Positions 9,005-18,451 of a stretch of DNA of 64,000 nucleotides are shown piece after piece. Source of the DNA: Sphaerospermopsis kisseleviana NIES-73 (lineage in GTDB: Bacteria; Cyanobacteriota; Cyanobacteriia; Cyanobacteriales; Nostocaceae); the NCBI RefSeq assembly GCF_002368075.1, contig NZ_AP018314.1:2722807-2786806 (forward strand). Direction: 5' to 3'. The stretch's first letter is position 1. The number at the start of each line of letters is the position of its first letter. The notes under the pieces are model-generated. The model searched no databases and was not told where the DNA came from. It was given only the letters and a program-made list of their open reading frames with translations. Made by a program: the position numbers and the translations under genes.

Positions 9005-9306
9005 ATCCGTGGATAAGATTTCAGCTATATGCCTATGTTAGAGGCAAATTTTTGATCTGAGATAATTTTCCCCAGATATCCGGTTATCTCACCTTTACTT
9101 AAGATATTTATGGGGCTGGGCGAAGCTTATGGGATATCTAGATGTCTGATTTTTCCCTTAAATTATCGCCCATAAGCTTCGCCCCTACAACATCCTGCAA
9201 ACTCCAGTAATTTGTGGTATTTATCAAAATTCTTTGTATAACAGTATTGATCGCCCCCAGGGTAGTTTTAAAGGCGATCGCATCAGCTATATTTGGTAGT
9301 ATATTC

Positions 9307-10206
9307 CTATTTTTCCTGATGTGTACCATTTAACCAAGCTTCTAGGTCAGCAATGGTAGTAAAATCTAGGAGGGCTTCCCCTAGTGACTCCAGTTGATTG
9401 AGGTCTAAGGAACGGATTTGAGCTTCTTGGTTGGGTGACAATATTCCACAGCGACGATTAACCTGACGGATAATTAGCTGGGCTTCACCTTCCTGTTTAC
9501 CTTCGGCTTTACCTTCGGCTTTACCTTCGGCTTTACCTTCTTGTCTACCCTCCTTAGCTCCTAGTTGAAACACATCCCGATAGAATCTTGTCTGGGTAAT
9601 ATCTGCTGTTTTCAGGTCTAACATCTTCAATATTTCCTCTGGACTGATTTGGGGGAATTTGCTTACTAGTATAGCCTCGATCAGGTCTAGTCTTTGTGTG
9701 AATTGTGTTTTGCTCTCTAGATTTTGCAGTAGTTTTTGGGCTGCTTCACCCACTCTGTTTTGAGGGAGAACAATTAACTGTAATATTCTCAGGTTAGGAC
9801 TTAGGTCTGTCTCTGACAGCAAGTCTTCCAGGTAAAGTCTCTGTACGTCTTCCTTTAAGATTGATCGATAAGGTATTTCTGACCCCAGTTCATGACTATG
9901 GGATTTGAGGATGATTAGTCCCCGCCATGGTCTGCTGATGTTGTATTGTTTCAGATATAAGTAAACTTCTGCAAAATAGCGCCCATAAAAACCTTTGTCT
10001 GGTTGCATTTGGGCTTCCAGAAATACTATGGGTAAGTTAAGGTCGTCCCCTATGGGAGTTAATACCCTATCGTGGCGAAATTCCTGTTCTTTAATCACTG
10101 GGGCGGAGTATTCAAACTCACAGTCTAGAGGGATTCCTGGTATAAGTTCGGCTAGGATACCTGGTTGATTTAGGAATATACGGTAAAATAGCTTGTCTGT
10201 TTTCAT
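9307..10206 (-). CDS. Rpn-type (DUF2887-like) nuclease-fold protein, copy 1
   Basis: This is the first of three nearly identical tandem genes. The N-terminal ~200 residues show a PD-(D/E)XK-like core (GIPLDCEFEY, then PIVFLEAQMQPD). A charged low-complexity stretch of EGKAEGK repeats follows, then the tail NRRCGILSPNQEAQIRSLD...LGEALLDFT. The family is called recombination-promoting nuclease/putative transposase; its role here is unknown. I chose the ATG at 10206 (MKTDKLFYR), because the third copy starts there; a start 30 bases upstream is also open. Confidence 0.75.
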   Translation of the reverse strand: MKTDKLFYRIFLNQPGILAELIPGIPLDCEFEYSAPVIKEQEFRHDRVLTPIGDDLNLPIVFLEAQMQPDKGFYGRYFAEVYLYLKQYNISRPWRGLIILKSHSHELGSEIPYRSILKEDVQRLYLEDLLSETDLSPNLRILQLIVLPQNRVGEAAQKLLQNLESKTQFTQRLDLIEAILVSKFPQISPEEILKMLDLKTADITQTRFYRDVFQLGAKEGRQEGKAEGKAEGKAEGKQEGEAQLIIRQVNRRCGILSPNQEAQIRSLDLNQLESLGEALLDFTTIADLEAWLNGTHQEK

Positions 10207-10291
10207 TTTCTTTGAGGGCAGCGATCGCACCAGCAATAGTATTAGTATAGGTAGGCGATCGCACCAGCACTAGTATATTTAGTTAATATTC

Positions 10292-11203
10292 CTATTTTTC
10301 CTGATGTGTACCATTTAACCAGGCTTCTAGGTCAGTAATAGTAGTAAAATCTAGGAGGGCTTCTCCTAGTGACTCCAGTTGATTCAGGTCTAAGGAACGG
10401 ATTTGAGCTTCTTGGTTGGGGGACAATACCCCACAGCGACGGTTTAACAGACGGATAATTAGCTGGGCTTCACCTTCTTGTTTACCTTCCTGTTTACCTT
10501 CGGCTTTACCTTCGGCTTTACCTTCGGCTTTACCCTGTTCTCTACCCTCCTTAGCTCCTAGTTGAAACACATCCCGATAGAATCTTGTCTGGGTAATATC
10601 TGCTGTTTTCAGGTCTAACATCTTCAATATTTCCTCTGGACTGATTTGGGGGAATTTGCTTACTAGTATAGCCTCGATCAGGTCTAGTCTTTGTGTGAAT
10701 TGTGTTTTGTTCTCTACATTTTGCAGTAGTTTTTGGGCTGCTTCACCCACCCGGTTTTGAGGGAGAACAATTAACTGTAATATTCCCAGGTTAGGACTTA
10801 GGTCTGTCTCTGACAGCAAGTCTTCCAGGTAAAGTCTCTGTACGTCTTCCTTTAAGATTGATCGATAAGGTATTTCTGACCCCAGTTCATGACTACGGGA
10901 TTTGAGGATGATTAGTCCCCGCCATGGTCTGCTGATGTTGTATTGTTTCAGATATAAGTAAACTTCTGCAAAATAGCGCCCATAAAAACCTTTGTCTGGT
11001 TGCATTTGGGCTTCCAGAAATACTATGGGTAAGTTAAGGTCGTCCCCTATGGGAGTTAATACCCCATCGTGGCGAAATTCCTGTTCTTTAATCACAGGGG
11101 CGCAGTATTCAAACTCACAGTCTAGAGGGATTCCCGGTATAAGTTCGGCTAGGATACCTGGTTGAGTTAGGAATATACGGTAAAATAGCTTGTCTGTTTT
11201 CAT
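10292..11203 (-). CDS. Rpn-type (DUF2887-like) nuclease-fold protein, copy 2
   Basis: This copy is almost identical to its neighbours. It differs mainly in the number of EGKAEGK/KQEG units (the longest of the three) and in a few substitutions. Intergenic spacers of roughly 85 bases on each side carry repeated GCGATCGCACCAGCA segments, showing that gene plus spacer was duplicated as one unit. ATG chosen at 11203 by alignment with copy 3. Confidence 0.75.
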   Translation of the reverse strand: MKTDKLFYRIFLTQPGILAELIPGIPLDCEFEYCAPVIKEQEFRHDGVLTPIGDDLNLPIVFLEAQMQPDKGFYGRYFAEVYLYLKQYNISRPWRGLIILKSRSHELGSEIPYRSILKEDVQRLYLEDLLSETDLSPNLGILQLIVLPQNRVGEAAQKLLQNVENKTQFTQRLDLIEAILVSKFPQISPEEILKMLDLKTADITQTRFYRDVFQLGAKEGREQGKAEGKAEGKAEGKQEGKQEGEAQLIIRLLNRRCGVLSPNQEAQIRSLDLNQLESLGEALLDFTTITDLEAWLNGTHQEK

Positions 11204-11289
11204 TTTCTTTGAGGGCAGCGATCGCACCAGCACTAGTATTAGTATAGGTAGGAGATCGCACCAGCACTGCTATATTTGGTAGTATATTC

Positions 11290-12165
11290 CTATTGTTCTT
11301 GATGTGTACCATTTAACCAAGCTTCTAGGTCAGCAATGGTGGTAAAGTCTAGGAGGGCTTCCCCTAGTGACTCCAGTTGATTCAGGTCTAAGGAACGGAT
11401 TTGAGCTTCTTGGTTGGGGGACAATACTCCACAGCGACGGTTTAATAGACGGATAATTAGCTGGGCTTCACCCTCTTGTCTACCTTCGGCTTTACCTTCT
11501 TGTCTACCCTCCTTAGCTCCTAGTTGAAACACATCCCGATAGAATCTTGTCTGGGTAATATCTGCTGTTTTCAGGTCTAACATCTTCAATATTTCCTCTG
11601 GACTGATTTGGGGGAATTTGCTTACTAGTATAGCCTCGATCAGGTCTAGTCTTTGTGTGAATTGTGTTTTGTTCTCTACATTTTGCAGTAGTTTTTGGGC
11701 TGCTTCACCCACTCTGTTTTGAGGGAGAACAATTAACTGTAATATTCCCAGGTTAGGACTTAGGTCTGTCTCTGACAGCAAGTCTTCCAGGTAAAGTCTC
11801 TGTACGTCTTCCTTTAAGATTGATCGATAAGGTATTTCTGACCCCAGTTCATGACTACGGGATTTGAGGATGATTAGTCCCCGCCATGGTCTGCTGATGT
11901 TGTATTGTTTCAGATATAAGTAAACTTCTGCAAAATAGCGCCCATAAAAACCCTTATCTGGTTGCATTTGGGCTTCCAGAAATACTATGGGTAAGTTAAG
12001 GTCGTCCCCTATGGGAGTTAATACCCCATCGTGGCGAAATTCCTGTTCTTTAATCACTGGGGCGCAGTATTCAAACTCACAGTCTAGAGGGATTCCCGGT
12101 ATAAGTTCGGCTAGGATACCTGGTTGAGTTAGGAATATACGGTAAAATAGCTTGTCTGTTTTCAT
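11290..12165 (-). CDS. Rpn-type (DUF2887-like) nuclease-fold protein, copy 3
   Basis: This is the shortest of the three copies, 291 residues, with only two linker units (EGKAEGRQEG). The start MKTDKLFYR has no in-frame upstream extension, which sets the start for the other two. The sequence TTGATCGCCCCCAGGGTAG flanks the array on both sides (near 9247 and 12181), marking the duplicated segment. A decayed relative is at 29821-30120. Confidence 0.75.
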   Translation of the reverse strand: MKTDKLFYRIFLTQPGILAELIPGIPLDCEFEYCAPVIKEQEFRHDGVLTPIGDDLNLPIVFLEAQMQPDKGFYGRYFAEVYLYLKQYNISRPWRGLIILKSRSHELGSEIPYRSILKEDVQRLYLEDLLSETDLSPNLGILQLIVLPQNRVGEAAQKLLQNVENKTQFTQRLDLIEAILVSKFPQISPEEILKMLDLKTADITQTRFYRDVFQLGAKEGRQEGKAEGRQEGEAQLIIRLLNRRCGVLSPNQEAQIRSLDLNQLESLGEALLDFTTIADLEAWLNGTHQEQ

Positions 12166-12240
12166 TTGATTTCAGGGAATTGATCGCCCCCAGGGTAGTG
12201 TTAAAGGCGCACAGCTACAGAAGCTTAGTTGGTCACCGAG

Positions 12241-13290
12241 TTATTTACTTGCATCACTTACATCTTTTACGTCTTTTGTCAATACTTTCTCACGAGAATA
12301 TGTAGTAAGTTGCTTTAAATACATTTCCAGAAAGGCGATCGCGGCTATTGTTATGAGTAAGTTTATCCAGGCTCCAACGCTACCCAAAAGATAAATGTTC
12401 AGGCCTATGGCACTGGTAAATATCATATAGCTAATGGCTACCTGGGAGTGATTCCATCCGGCTTGGTGTAAACGTTGATATAGGTGAGTGCGATGGGCTT
12501 GAAAAATGTTTTCCCGGCGCTTTAACCGACAAATTAAGGTATAAATAGCGTCTCCAGCAATAGGTAAGGTGATGGTTAAGGCTGACCATGCTTGCACAAC
12601 AGAGCCATGATGGGAATAATTGAATAAGGCTATGGCTACTGTAGCTCCTAAGACAGTACTCCCTACATCTCCCATAAATATCTTGGCGGGGGACCAGTTC
12701 CAGTACAAAAATCCCGCTAGAGAACCGATCAGCAGCACCCATAGAGGTTGATTTCCCATCATTGCTATCCAACTTAGTTGAATCATGGTTACCCCCCCTA
12801 CTAGACCATCTAAACCATCCATGAAGTTGTAGAAGTTAATCAGGGCGGTCATACCCACGAGGGTGAGAAGGATAGCGACTGTAATACCAACCGGACCGAA
12901 GTTGGTTAACCAGGGTTGGGGAAAAATCCCAAAGAAAGATATGGCAATACTGGCTGCAACTATCTGTACTAAGTATCTCAGCCTAGCTGGAATTTGCCAA
13001 CGGTCATCCAGCAAGCCAACCACTGTCAGAGGTAGGAGTACTAACCAGATATGACTGACGTTGATCTGGGCTGGACTGAGAGTATTGGGGGTGAATAGCC
13101 AGGAAAAGCACCAACTGACAATGAAAAAGGAGGCTACAAAACCCAGTCCTCCACCTCTGGGGGTAGGTTGAGTGTGGGAACTGCGCTCATTGGGAATATC
13201 TATGAGATGGGCGCTAAGTTGATTTTTGATCAGATAGACCAACAGACAACTAAGCAGGAAACTCAGGGGAATGAATATAAAGTAAATCAC
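12241..13290 (-). CDS. WecA/WbpL-type polyprenyl-phosphate sugar-1-phosphate transferase
   Basis: This is a 349-residue, multi-helix integral membrane protein of the MraY/WecA family. It has the signatures DIPNERSSHTQPTPRGGG (cytoplasmic loop 1), DDRWQIPARLRY, NFYNFMDGLDGLVGG and FMGDVGST. It transfers a sugar-1-phosphate to undecaprenyl phosphate, the first step in building the repeat unit. The RSSHTQPTPRGGG form resembles WbpL-like enzymes that use 6-deoxy-HexNAc donors, which fits the dehydratase at 5.9 kb. Confidence 0.9.
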   Translation of the reverse strand: MIYFIFIPLSFLLSCLLVYLIKNQLSAHLIDIPNERSSHTQPTPRGGGLGFVASFFIVSWCFSWLFTPNTLSPAQINVSHIWLVLLPLTVVGLLDDRWQIPARLRYLVQIVAASIAISFFGIFPQPWLTNFGPVGITVAILLTLVGMTALINFYNFMDGLDGLVGGVTMIQLSWIAMMGNQPLWVLLIGSLAGFLYWNWSPAKIFMGDVGSTVLGATVAIALFNYSHHGSVVQAWSALTITLPIAGDAIYTLICRLKRRENIFQAHRTHLYQRLHQAGWNHSQVAISYMIFTSAIGLNIYLLGSVGAWINLLITIAAIAFLEMYLKQLTTYSREKVLTKDVKDVSDASK

Positions 13291-13318
13291 TTGCTAATAA
13301 TCTGTAATTGCAACTAGT

Positions 13319-13672
13319 TAGGGGTTGCTGAATAAATCCAAAAACTTTACAGGTAAAGGGTTTTAGCTATTTTGACTTGTACTGAGCGACTTGTACTGAG
13401 CCTGTCCTGAGCCTGTCCTGAGCCTGTCCTGAGCCTGTCCTGAGCGCAGTCGAAGGGCGGTGTCGAAGGGCGGTGTCGAAGGGCGCAGTCGAAGTAAGCC
13501 GAAGTGCTTTCAAAAAGTGCCAGCTTTTATGAGGTGGCAACTGAAAAACCTTGCACTTAATTCCTACTTCAAGAAAAAATCGTTCCTATCCAACTCTTGA
13601 AACTGTCACCGTGGCGTAGCACCTGTCACCTGTCACCTAGCTTTCACAGATAACTTTTTCAGCAAACCCTAG
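13319..13672. repeat. Family C element with 11-bp tandem repeats
   Basis: The ends are TAGGGGTTGCTGAATAAA and TTTTTCAGCAAACCCTAG, inverted. Inside, GAGCCTGTCCT is repeated about four times (from ~13398), followed by repeats of GGGCGGTGTCGAA. It shares the TTGCACTT/AAGGTTTTTCAG region with 236-641. It lies between the initiating transferase and the broken epimerase. Confidence 0.7.
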
Positions 13673-13674
13673 TT

Positions 13675-13740
13675 ATATCCCCGACTTCTGCCGATAATCT
13701 TCTCATGTGATCGCAAATGCTGATAGAAGTCGGTGATATT
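13675..13740. repeat. CCCCGACTTCT hairpin repeat
   Basis: ATATCCCCGACTTCTG pairs with AGAAGTCGGTGATAT. It is similar to 16888-16952 and lies immediately past the stop of the broken epimerase. Confidence 0.6.
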
Positions 13741-13742
13741 TA

Positions 13743-13922
13743 GGGTTGACGAAAGTGACGGGCTGTGTATTGCAGTGCCTTATCAAGGCTGATGGGTGGT
13801 GTCCAGTTGAGAAGAGTTTGGGTTTTGTGGATGTCTAGCTGGAGCGAGGTACAGAGGCGTTGGGCTACAGCTTTTTTACATAGAAGGGATGCTGTAAATT
13901 CCAGGTTTCCAAACACCAGGTA
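13743..13922 (-). pseudogene. C-terminal remnant of a nucleotide-sugar epimerase/dehydrogenase
   Basis: Read on the minus strand, this stretch gives about 60 codons ending in VAQRLCTSLQLDI then KTQTLLNWTPPISLDKALQY and a stop. That is the characteristic tail of GalE/WbpV-like SDR enzymes (SLQVD...LGW.PP.SL..GL). No start or Rossmann half is present: the neighbouring SDR gene has its own complete end at 13929. In WbpL-type pathways such an enzyme reduces the 4-keto sugar, so its loss may be relevant to the pathway. Confidence 0.75.
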
Positions 13923-13928
13923 AGCATT

Positions 13929-14819
13929 TTAAATAATCCCTTGTGCCCGCATGAGGGCGATTTCTTCTCTGAGACCTGTTTCTAATGAGCGGGGCGTAAA
14001 ACCAAAATCTCCTGTAGCTGCTGCGTAAGAATAGGCTTTATCTTCTTGGAGTCGCAGAATTTGTTCCAGTCTCACCGGAGAACGTCTACCCAGGGCTTTC
14101 TCTAGGAGAGTAGCTAAAGTAATACCCATGCTAAGAGGTAGAGAAAGCTGATATACAGGTTTACCCATGAGTTTGCTGAGGAGTTTGAGCAGGTCTCGAA
14201 AGGTGATAATGGTTTCCCCAGAAAGGTCATAGGCTCCCTGGATATGTGGGGATTGCCAAACATCGAGGAGAGCTTGGGCTAAGTCCTCAGTATGGACGGG
14301 TTGCAGGAGATTATTACCCTTGCCGAAGACAGGAAAAAATTGATACCGATGGCAAAACTTGATCAGCTTGTGTAGGTTTTTGTCCTTGGGAGAACCATAA
14401 ATCATGGTTGGGCGTAGCAAGCAATAAGACCCACCATACTGGGATAGAACTTTTTCTGCTTGTTTATACTCGGCTGAATATTGGTTGTATTGAGAGTAAA
14501 CCCCTGTTGTACCAATGATGATTAATCGCGGAGTTTGCTGGAATTTATTCAGGCTATCTAGGAGGGTAGGAATCTGGCGCAGTTGGACTAAATGAATGAT
14601 AGTTGTAAAAGTTGCTTGGGATAGAACTGTGTCCCATGTATTGGGGTTAGCGCTGTCGCCTTGGTAATAGGTAAGTTTAAGATTTAGGGAGTTTATGAAA
14701 TCGCGGTTACTGCTAGGACGAACTAAGCAACTGATTTCCGAGCCAGGATGAAGGGTGGCAATTTTTTGTAGGAGTAGTCCACCGGTGAGTCCTGTAGCTC
14801 CTGTTAATAATGTTTTCAT
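13929..14819 (-). CDS. NAD(P)-dependent SDR-fold epimerase/dehydratase family protein
   Basis: This is a 296-residue protein with an N-terminal Rossmann motif, TGATGLTGG (residues 5-13). SDR-type segments follow: LLRPTMIYGSPKDKN and PVHTEDLAQALLDVW, then GAYDLSGE. The substrate cannot be read from the sequence; atypical SDRs of this kind often reduce 4-keto sugars. Its stop lies 13 bases from the start of nothing else, but its own start is 12 bases after the stop of the upstream glycosyltransferase, so the two are probably one operon. Confidence 0.75.
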   Translation of the reverse strand: MKTLLTGATGLTGGLLLQKIATLHPGSEISCLVRPSSNRDFINSLNLKLTYYQGDSANPNTWDTVLSQATFTTIIHLVQLRQIPTLLDSLNKFQQTPRLIIIGTTGVYSQYNQYSAEYKQAEKVLSQYGGSYCLLRPTMIYGSPKDKNLHKLIKFCHRYQFFPVFGKGNNLLQPVHTEDLAQALLDVWQSPHIQGAYDLSGETIITFRDLLKLLSKLMGKPVYQLSLPLSMGITLATLLEKALGRRSPVRLEQILRLQEDKAYSYAAATGDFGFTPRSLETGLREEIALMRAQGII

Positions 14820-14831
14820 AATATAAGTTAT

Positions 14832-15941
14832 TTATCCCTGAGATTTAGATTTGAGTAATATGTTTTCATAGGTCTGGTAAGTTTCAGTAAACATATGATC
14901 AAAGGTAAATTCCTGTTCATATCTTTGTCGGGCTGCGGTTCCCATTTTGTAACGTAATTCCGCATTTTTTATTAATTGCTTGAGTCGGTTTTCCAAGGTG
15001 TGCACATCACCGCGAGGGATGGTGAAACCAGAAACTCCTTCATCAATAGCTTCTGCTGCTCCACCAACATCGGAAGCAATCACTGGTAGTCCCGCTCGCA
15101 TGGCTTCAATAATAGTTCGGGGAAAGCCTTCCCAATGGGAGATTAGGGCAAATATTTGGGCTTGAGCTAAGACTTGAGCAATATCTTGGCGAAAGCCCAG
15201 AAAGTTTACTGTTTGGGAAATACCTAATTTAACAGCGAGGTTTTTGATATTATCTAGTCCAGGTCCATCTCCCACCAAGTTGAGTTGAGCACCGGATACT
15301 CTTTGAAAGGCTTGGAGCAAGGTGCAGTGATCTTTTTGTTTATCAAACCGGGCTACCATGACGATTTTGACTGGCTCACTATCTGCGGGGTTCGCCCTCA
15401 GGGATGGGGAAATATCTGGCATACCATTGTGAATGGTTTTAAGTCGCTTGGGGTTCATACCGGTTTTTAACCCGATATATCGGTCGTGGTCAGACACACA
15501 GATAATTTGATTGGACAATGGTTCTGCCAATCGCTCAATGATTTGATAAATTTTGCGGGTAGGTTGAGGAACACCTTCAGTAAAAGCCCAACCGTGGGCT
15601 GTGAACAAGCAAGGAGTTTTGGTTATTTTCCCTGCTAAACGCCCCAAAATTCCTGCTTTACTGGAATGGGTGCTAATAATATCGGGGCGGAATTGTTTAA
15701 TAGTTTGGAGGAAAAACCGCAGGGTCTGCCAGTCTTGAAAGGGCTTAATCTGTTTGTGAAATGTTGTACAAGCACGAAAGTCTATATTGTTGGTGTATAG
15801 GTCGTCCGTGTAAAGTCCCGCCATTCCAGTAATAACTAGGACTTGATGTCCATCAGCTTGTAAAGACCTACTCAAGTCACGCACATGAACTTGTGCACCC
15901 CCAACTGTATCTGCGCGGGTGATTATATATAAGATTCTCAT
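14832..15941 (-). CDS. GT4-family glycosyltransferase
   Basis: This is a 369-residue GT-B fold enzyme. The N-terminal acceptor domain has the glycine-rich loop RADTVGGAQVHVRDL. The C-terminal donor domain has VARFDKQKDH near residue 195 and the EX7E motif in EGFPRTIIEAMRAGLPVIAS. It adds one sugar, of unknown identity, to the lipid-linked repeat unit in the cytoplasm. It is tightly spaced with the SDR gene downstream (12 bases) and the methyltransferase upstream (22 bases). Confidence 0.87.
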   Translation of the reverse strand: MRILYIITRADTVGGAQVHVRDLSRSLQADGHQVLVITGMAGLYTDDLYTNNIDFRACTTFHKQIKPFQDWQTLRFFLQTIKQFRPDIISTHSSKAGILGRLAGKITKTPCLFTAHGWAFTEGVPQPTRKIYQIIERLAEPLSNQIICVSDHDRYIGLKTGMNPKRLKTIHNGMPDISPSLRANPADSEPVKIVMVARFDKQKDHCTLLQAFQRVSGAQLNLVGDGPGLDNIKNLAVKLGISQTVNFLGFRQDIAQVLAQAQIFALISHWEGFPRTIIEAMRAGLPVIASDVGGAAEAIDEGVSGFTIPRGDVHTLENRLKQLIKNAELRYKMGTAARQRYEQEFTFDHMFTETYQTYENILLKSKSQG

Positions 15942-15963
15942 TATTAAGGTTGGTAAGTAGTAT

Positions 15964-16824
15964 TCAGTTAGGTCTTAGAAGCACTGAAAAGCCAGATATA
16001 CAAAGTTCTTCATCTGATAAATTTCTAAAGTTCTCGGACATCTTTGCTTTGGGTGTGGGTAAGGTTTGCCATTGGATTAACTTAACTACCTCCACAGAAA
16101 ACCCCGCTTGAGCAAAAATATCTATCATTTCTGAGTAGCGTATACGATTAGTGTAGAAACCAGATGAAGCTATAAAGTTTGATTCCCAAAGATTTTCGGT
16201 AAATCTCAAATTATTTAGTGATCCGCCCAAATGATCTTTTAAATCAACGACATGAGAACATACACCATCAGGACGGATAATTCGCCGCAGTTCTAGCATG
16301 GTGTCTAGAAACTCTGCTTTGCGAATGTGCTCTAGTACAGCCTGAGACCAAATAAAATCTACAGATTGGCTGTTTAGGGAGCGCAGAGATTCTAAACCAG
16401 AGGTTAAGTAATGGGAGCAATAAGATTGGCAAATTTCCTCTAATGAAGCTTGATTTTGAATGATGGGACTCAGTAATTTTTTATCTGCTAGAAGTTTTTC
16501 GGCTTGATGATAAATTTTTAAATCACTACTGGCGTAGTTACCAGAGTCTACCAGATAAGAAATCGAGCCACCAAAAGATTTACTAATGATAGCTGATAGT
16601 ACTGAGTCACCAGGACCTAGTTCTAGACTGATAAAATTGGGGGGGGGGTTAACTAACTCAAAATGTTTGCTAAAAACCCCATAAGCATATTCCACCGACT
16701 GCATATGTCCATGTTCAAATAATCCAGATTTTTTCCATATTTGATATGACAAAGGTAATCTTGCTAATATTAGCTTAGAAGCAATTTTCAGCCACCATGG
16801 TAGTTTTTGTTTTAAATTTTGCAT
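15964..16824 (-). CDS. SAM-dependent methyltransferase (class I)
   Basis: This 286-residue protein has a class I methyltransferase core: SLELGPGDSVLSAII as the SAM-binding motif, and SVDFIWSQAVLEHIRK as the post-motif typical of the Methyltransf_11 group. A C-terminal extension contains a run of short hydrophobic segments. Its place in the locus suggests methylation of a sugar in the polymer. A G9 run near 16640 lies within it. Confidence 0.75.
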   Translation of the reverse strand: MQNLKQKLPWWLKIASKLILARLPLSYQIWKKSGLFEHGHMQSVEYAYGVFSKHFELVNPPPNFISLELGPGDSVLSAIISKSFGGSISYLVDSGNYASSDLKIYHQAEKLLADKKLLSPIIQNQASLEEICQSYCSHYLTSGLESLRSLNSQSVDFIWSQAVLEHIRKAEFLDTMLELRRIIRPDGVCSHVVDLKDHLGGSLNNLRFTENLWESNFIASSGFYTNRIRYSEMIDIFAQAGFSVEVVKLIQWQTLPTPKAKMSENFRNLSDEELCISGFSVLLRPN

Positions 16825-16887
16825 ACTAGATTTATCCTGTTAATGTTAACTAACATTTAAATTGTTCACGGGTAGAAAATCAGAAAT

Positions 16888-16952
16888 TAGATCCCAGACT
16901 TCTATCAGCACTTGTGATCAGATAACAAGATTGTGTTCAGAAGTCGGGGATC
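16888..16952. terminator. Hairpin between two operon parts
   Basis: GATCCCAGACTTCT pairs with AGAAGTCGGGGATC over ~37 bases, in the 178-base gap between the epimerase (start at 18010, stop 17003) and the methyltransferase. It may end transcription of the epimerase gene, but it belongs to a repeated stem family (13675, 8277). Confidence 0.35.
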
Positions 16953-17002
16953 TTTGGCCTTGACCTGTTAACTAAGATTGTGTTTTCAAACTTCTATTTA
17001 AT

Positions 17003-18010
17003 TTATACCTGATAGTAATTCCTATACCAATCTATAAAACGCCTGATACCCACCTCAATGGGAGTAGCAGGTTTAAAGCCAACATCTGCAATTAAATCAT
17101 CAACATCAGCATAGGTCATGGTCACATCTCCGGGTTGCAAAGGCAACATATTCTTTTGCGCCTTCATCCCCAAGCAGTCTTCTATCACCTCAATGAAATG
17201 TAACAACTCCACTGGATTATTATTCCCAATGTTATAAATTTTATAGGGTGCTTTACTAGTACCAGGGTCAGGTTTATCCCCCGACCAATGAGGATTACCT
17301 TGGGGGATATTATCGGTAACTCTTACCACCCCTTCGATAATATCATCAATGTAAGTAAAATCACGTTTCATTTTACCATAATTGAATACATCAATGGGTT
17401 GACCTGATAAAATGGCTTTGGTAAATAAAAATAAAGCCATGTCTGGTCTTCCCCAAGGTCCATAAACGGTAAAAAAGCGTAGTCCGGTGGTAGGTAAGCC
17501 GTAGAGGTGGCTGTAAGTATGTGCCATTAGCTCGTTGGCTTTTTTACTGGCAGCATATAAACTAATGGGGTGGTCTACGTTGTCATGGATGGAAAAGGGG
17601 GTTTTAGTATTAGCTCCATAGACAGAACTGGAGGAGGCAAATACTAAATGTTTGACTTGGGAGTGACGACAACCTTCTAAGATGTTGGTGAATCCGAGAA
17701 TATTACTGTTAATATAGGCGTGGGGATTTTGGAGAGAATACCTCACCCCAGCTTGGGCTGCGAGGTTGACAACTACATCAAATTGATGTGTTGTAAATAG
17801 GTTGTTGATTCCCTCTTGATCCGCTAAGTCTAGTTGAGCAAAGGTGAATAGCTGCTGTGATTGCAGTTGAGCCAGGCGAGCTTGTTTGAGGGAAACGTCA
17901 TAGTAGTTATTCAGGTTATCGAGTCCTATAACTTCGTCACCACGGTTTAATAGTCGCTGGCTCAGGTGGAAGCCAATAAAGCCTGCAGCACCTGTAACTA
18001 AGATTTTCAT
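17003..18010 (-). CDS. UDP-glucuronate 4-epimerase (CapI/LspL-like)
   Basis: This 335-residue extended SDR has the NAD motif [11 protein letters not shown] (residues 6-16) and the catalytic YAASK (Tyr-x3-Lys). [17 protein letters not shown] and [17 protein letters not shown] are typical of enzymes converting UDP-GlcA to UDP-GalA. Its substrate would come from a UDP-glucose dehydrogenase, but the only nucleotide-sugar dehydrogenase in the window, just upstream, is truncated. Confidence 0.88.
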   Translation of the reverse strand: MKILVTGAAGFIGFHLSQRLLNRGDEVIGLDNLNNYYDVSLKQARLAQLQSQQLFTFAQLDLADQEGINNLFTTHQFDVVVNLAAQAGVRYSLQNPHAYINSNILGFTNILEGCRHSQVKHLVFASSSSVYGANTKTPFSIHDNVDHPISLYAASKKANELMAHTYSHLYGLPTTGLRFFTVYGPWGRPDMALFLFTKAILSGQPIDVFNYGKMKRDFTYIDDIIEGVVRVTDNIPQGNPHWSGDKPDPGTSKAPYKIYNIGNNNPVELLHFIEVIEDCLGMKAQKNMLPLQPGDVTMTYADVDDLIADVGFKPATPIEVGIRRFIDWYRNYYQV

Positions 18011-18091
18011 AATTTTTCTGTTGGCATCCTAGTATTGAGATATTTACCCAAAAAGTTTTGTAACAATCTATTTTTAGTTACACTTCTTAAA

Positions 18092-18451
18092 CTATAAACT
18101 CCAGTAAGTAATTGTATTAGGAATACTCGATGGATTTAAAACAGATTTGACATCCATCACAACACCAGAAGATACTAAGCAGCCTAATAGTTCTTCCCGT
18201 GGTAAGTCTAGATAAAACCGATGATTGACAGCCAAGATTAATGCATCTAGATGGCATAGCTGCTGCCACTCTACTAATTCAACTCCGTATTCCTGTTGTG
18301 CTTCTTGGGCATCGGCTAGGGGGTCGTGAATTAGGGGTTCAATGCCAAATTGCTGTAATTCTTTGATAATATCGGGGATGCGGCTATTTCTCAGGTCGGG
18401 GACATTTTCTTTAAAGGTTAATCCTAAAATACCGATGCGGCGTTTATGCAA
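18092..18451 (-). pseudogene. C-terminal domain of a nucleotide-sugar dehydrogenase (truncated)
   Basis: These 119 codons start in GILGLTFKENVPDLRNSR and end NTITYWSL, which match the last third of TviB/WbpA-type UDP-sugar 6-dehydrogenases (the UDP-binding domain). The Rossmann domain and catalytic Cys segment, about 300 residues, are missing. The 277 bases upstream show no trace of them. An apparent ATG exists, but a functional enzyme is very unlikely. Confidence 0.85.

Noticed and set aside
13380..13500. Possible coding repeat (GAGCCTGTCCT units)
   Set aside because: The period is 11, not a multiple of three, and the array is inside a family C element.
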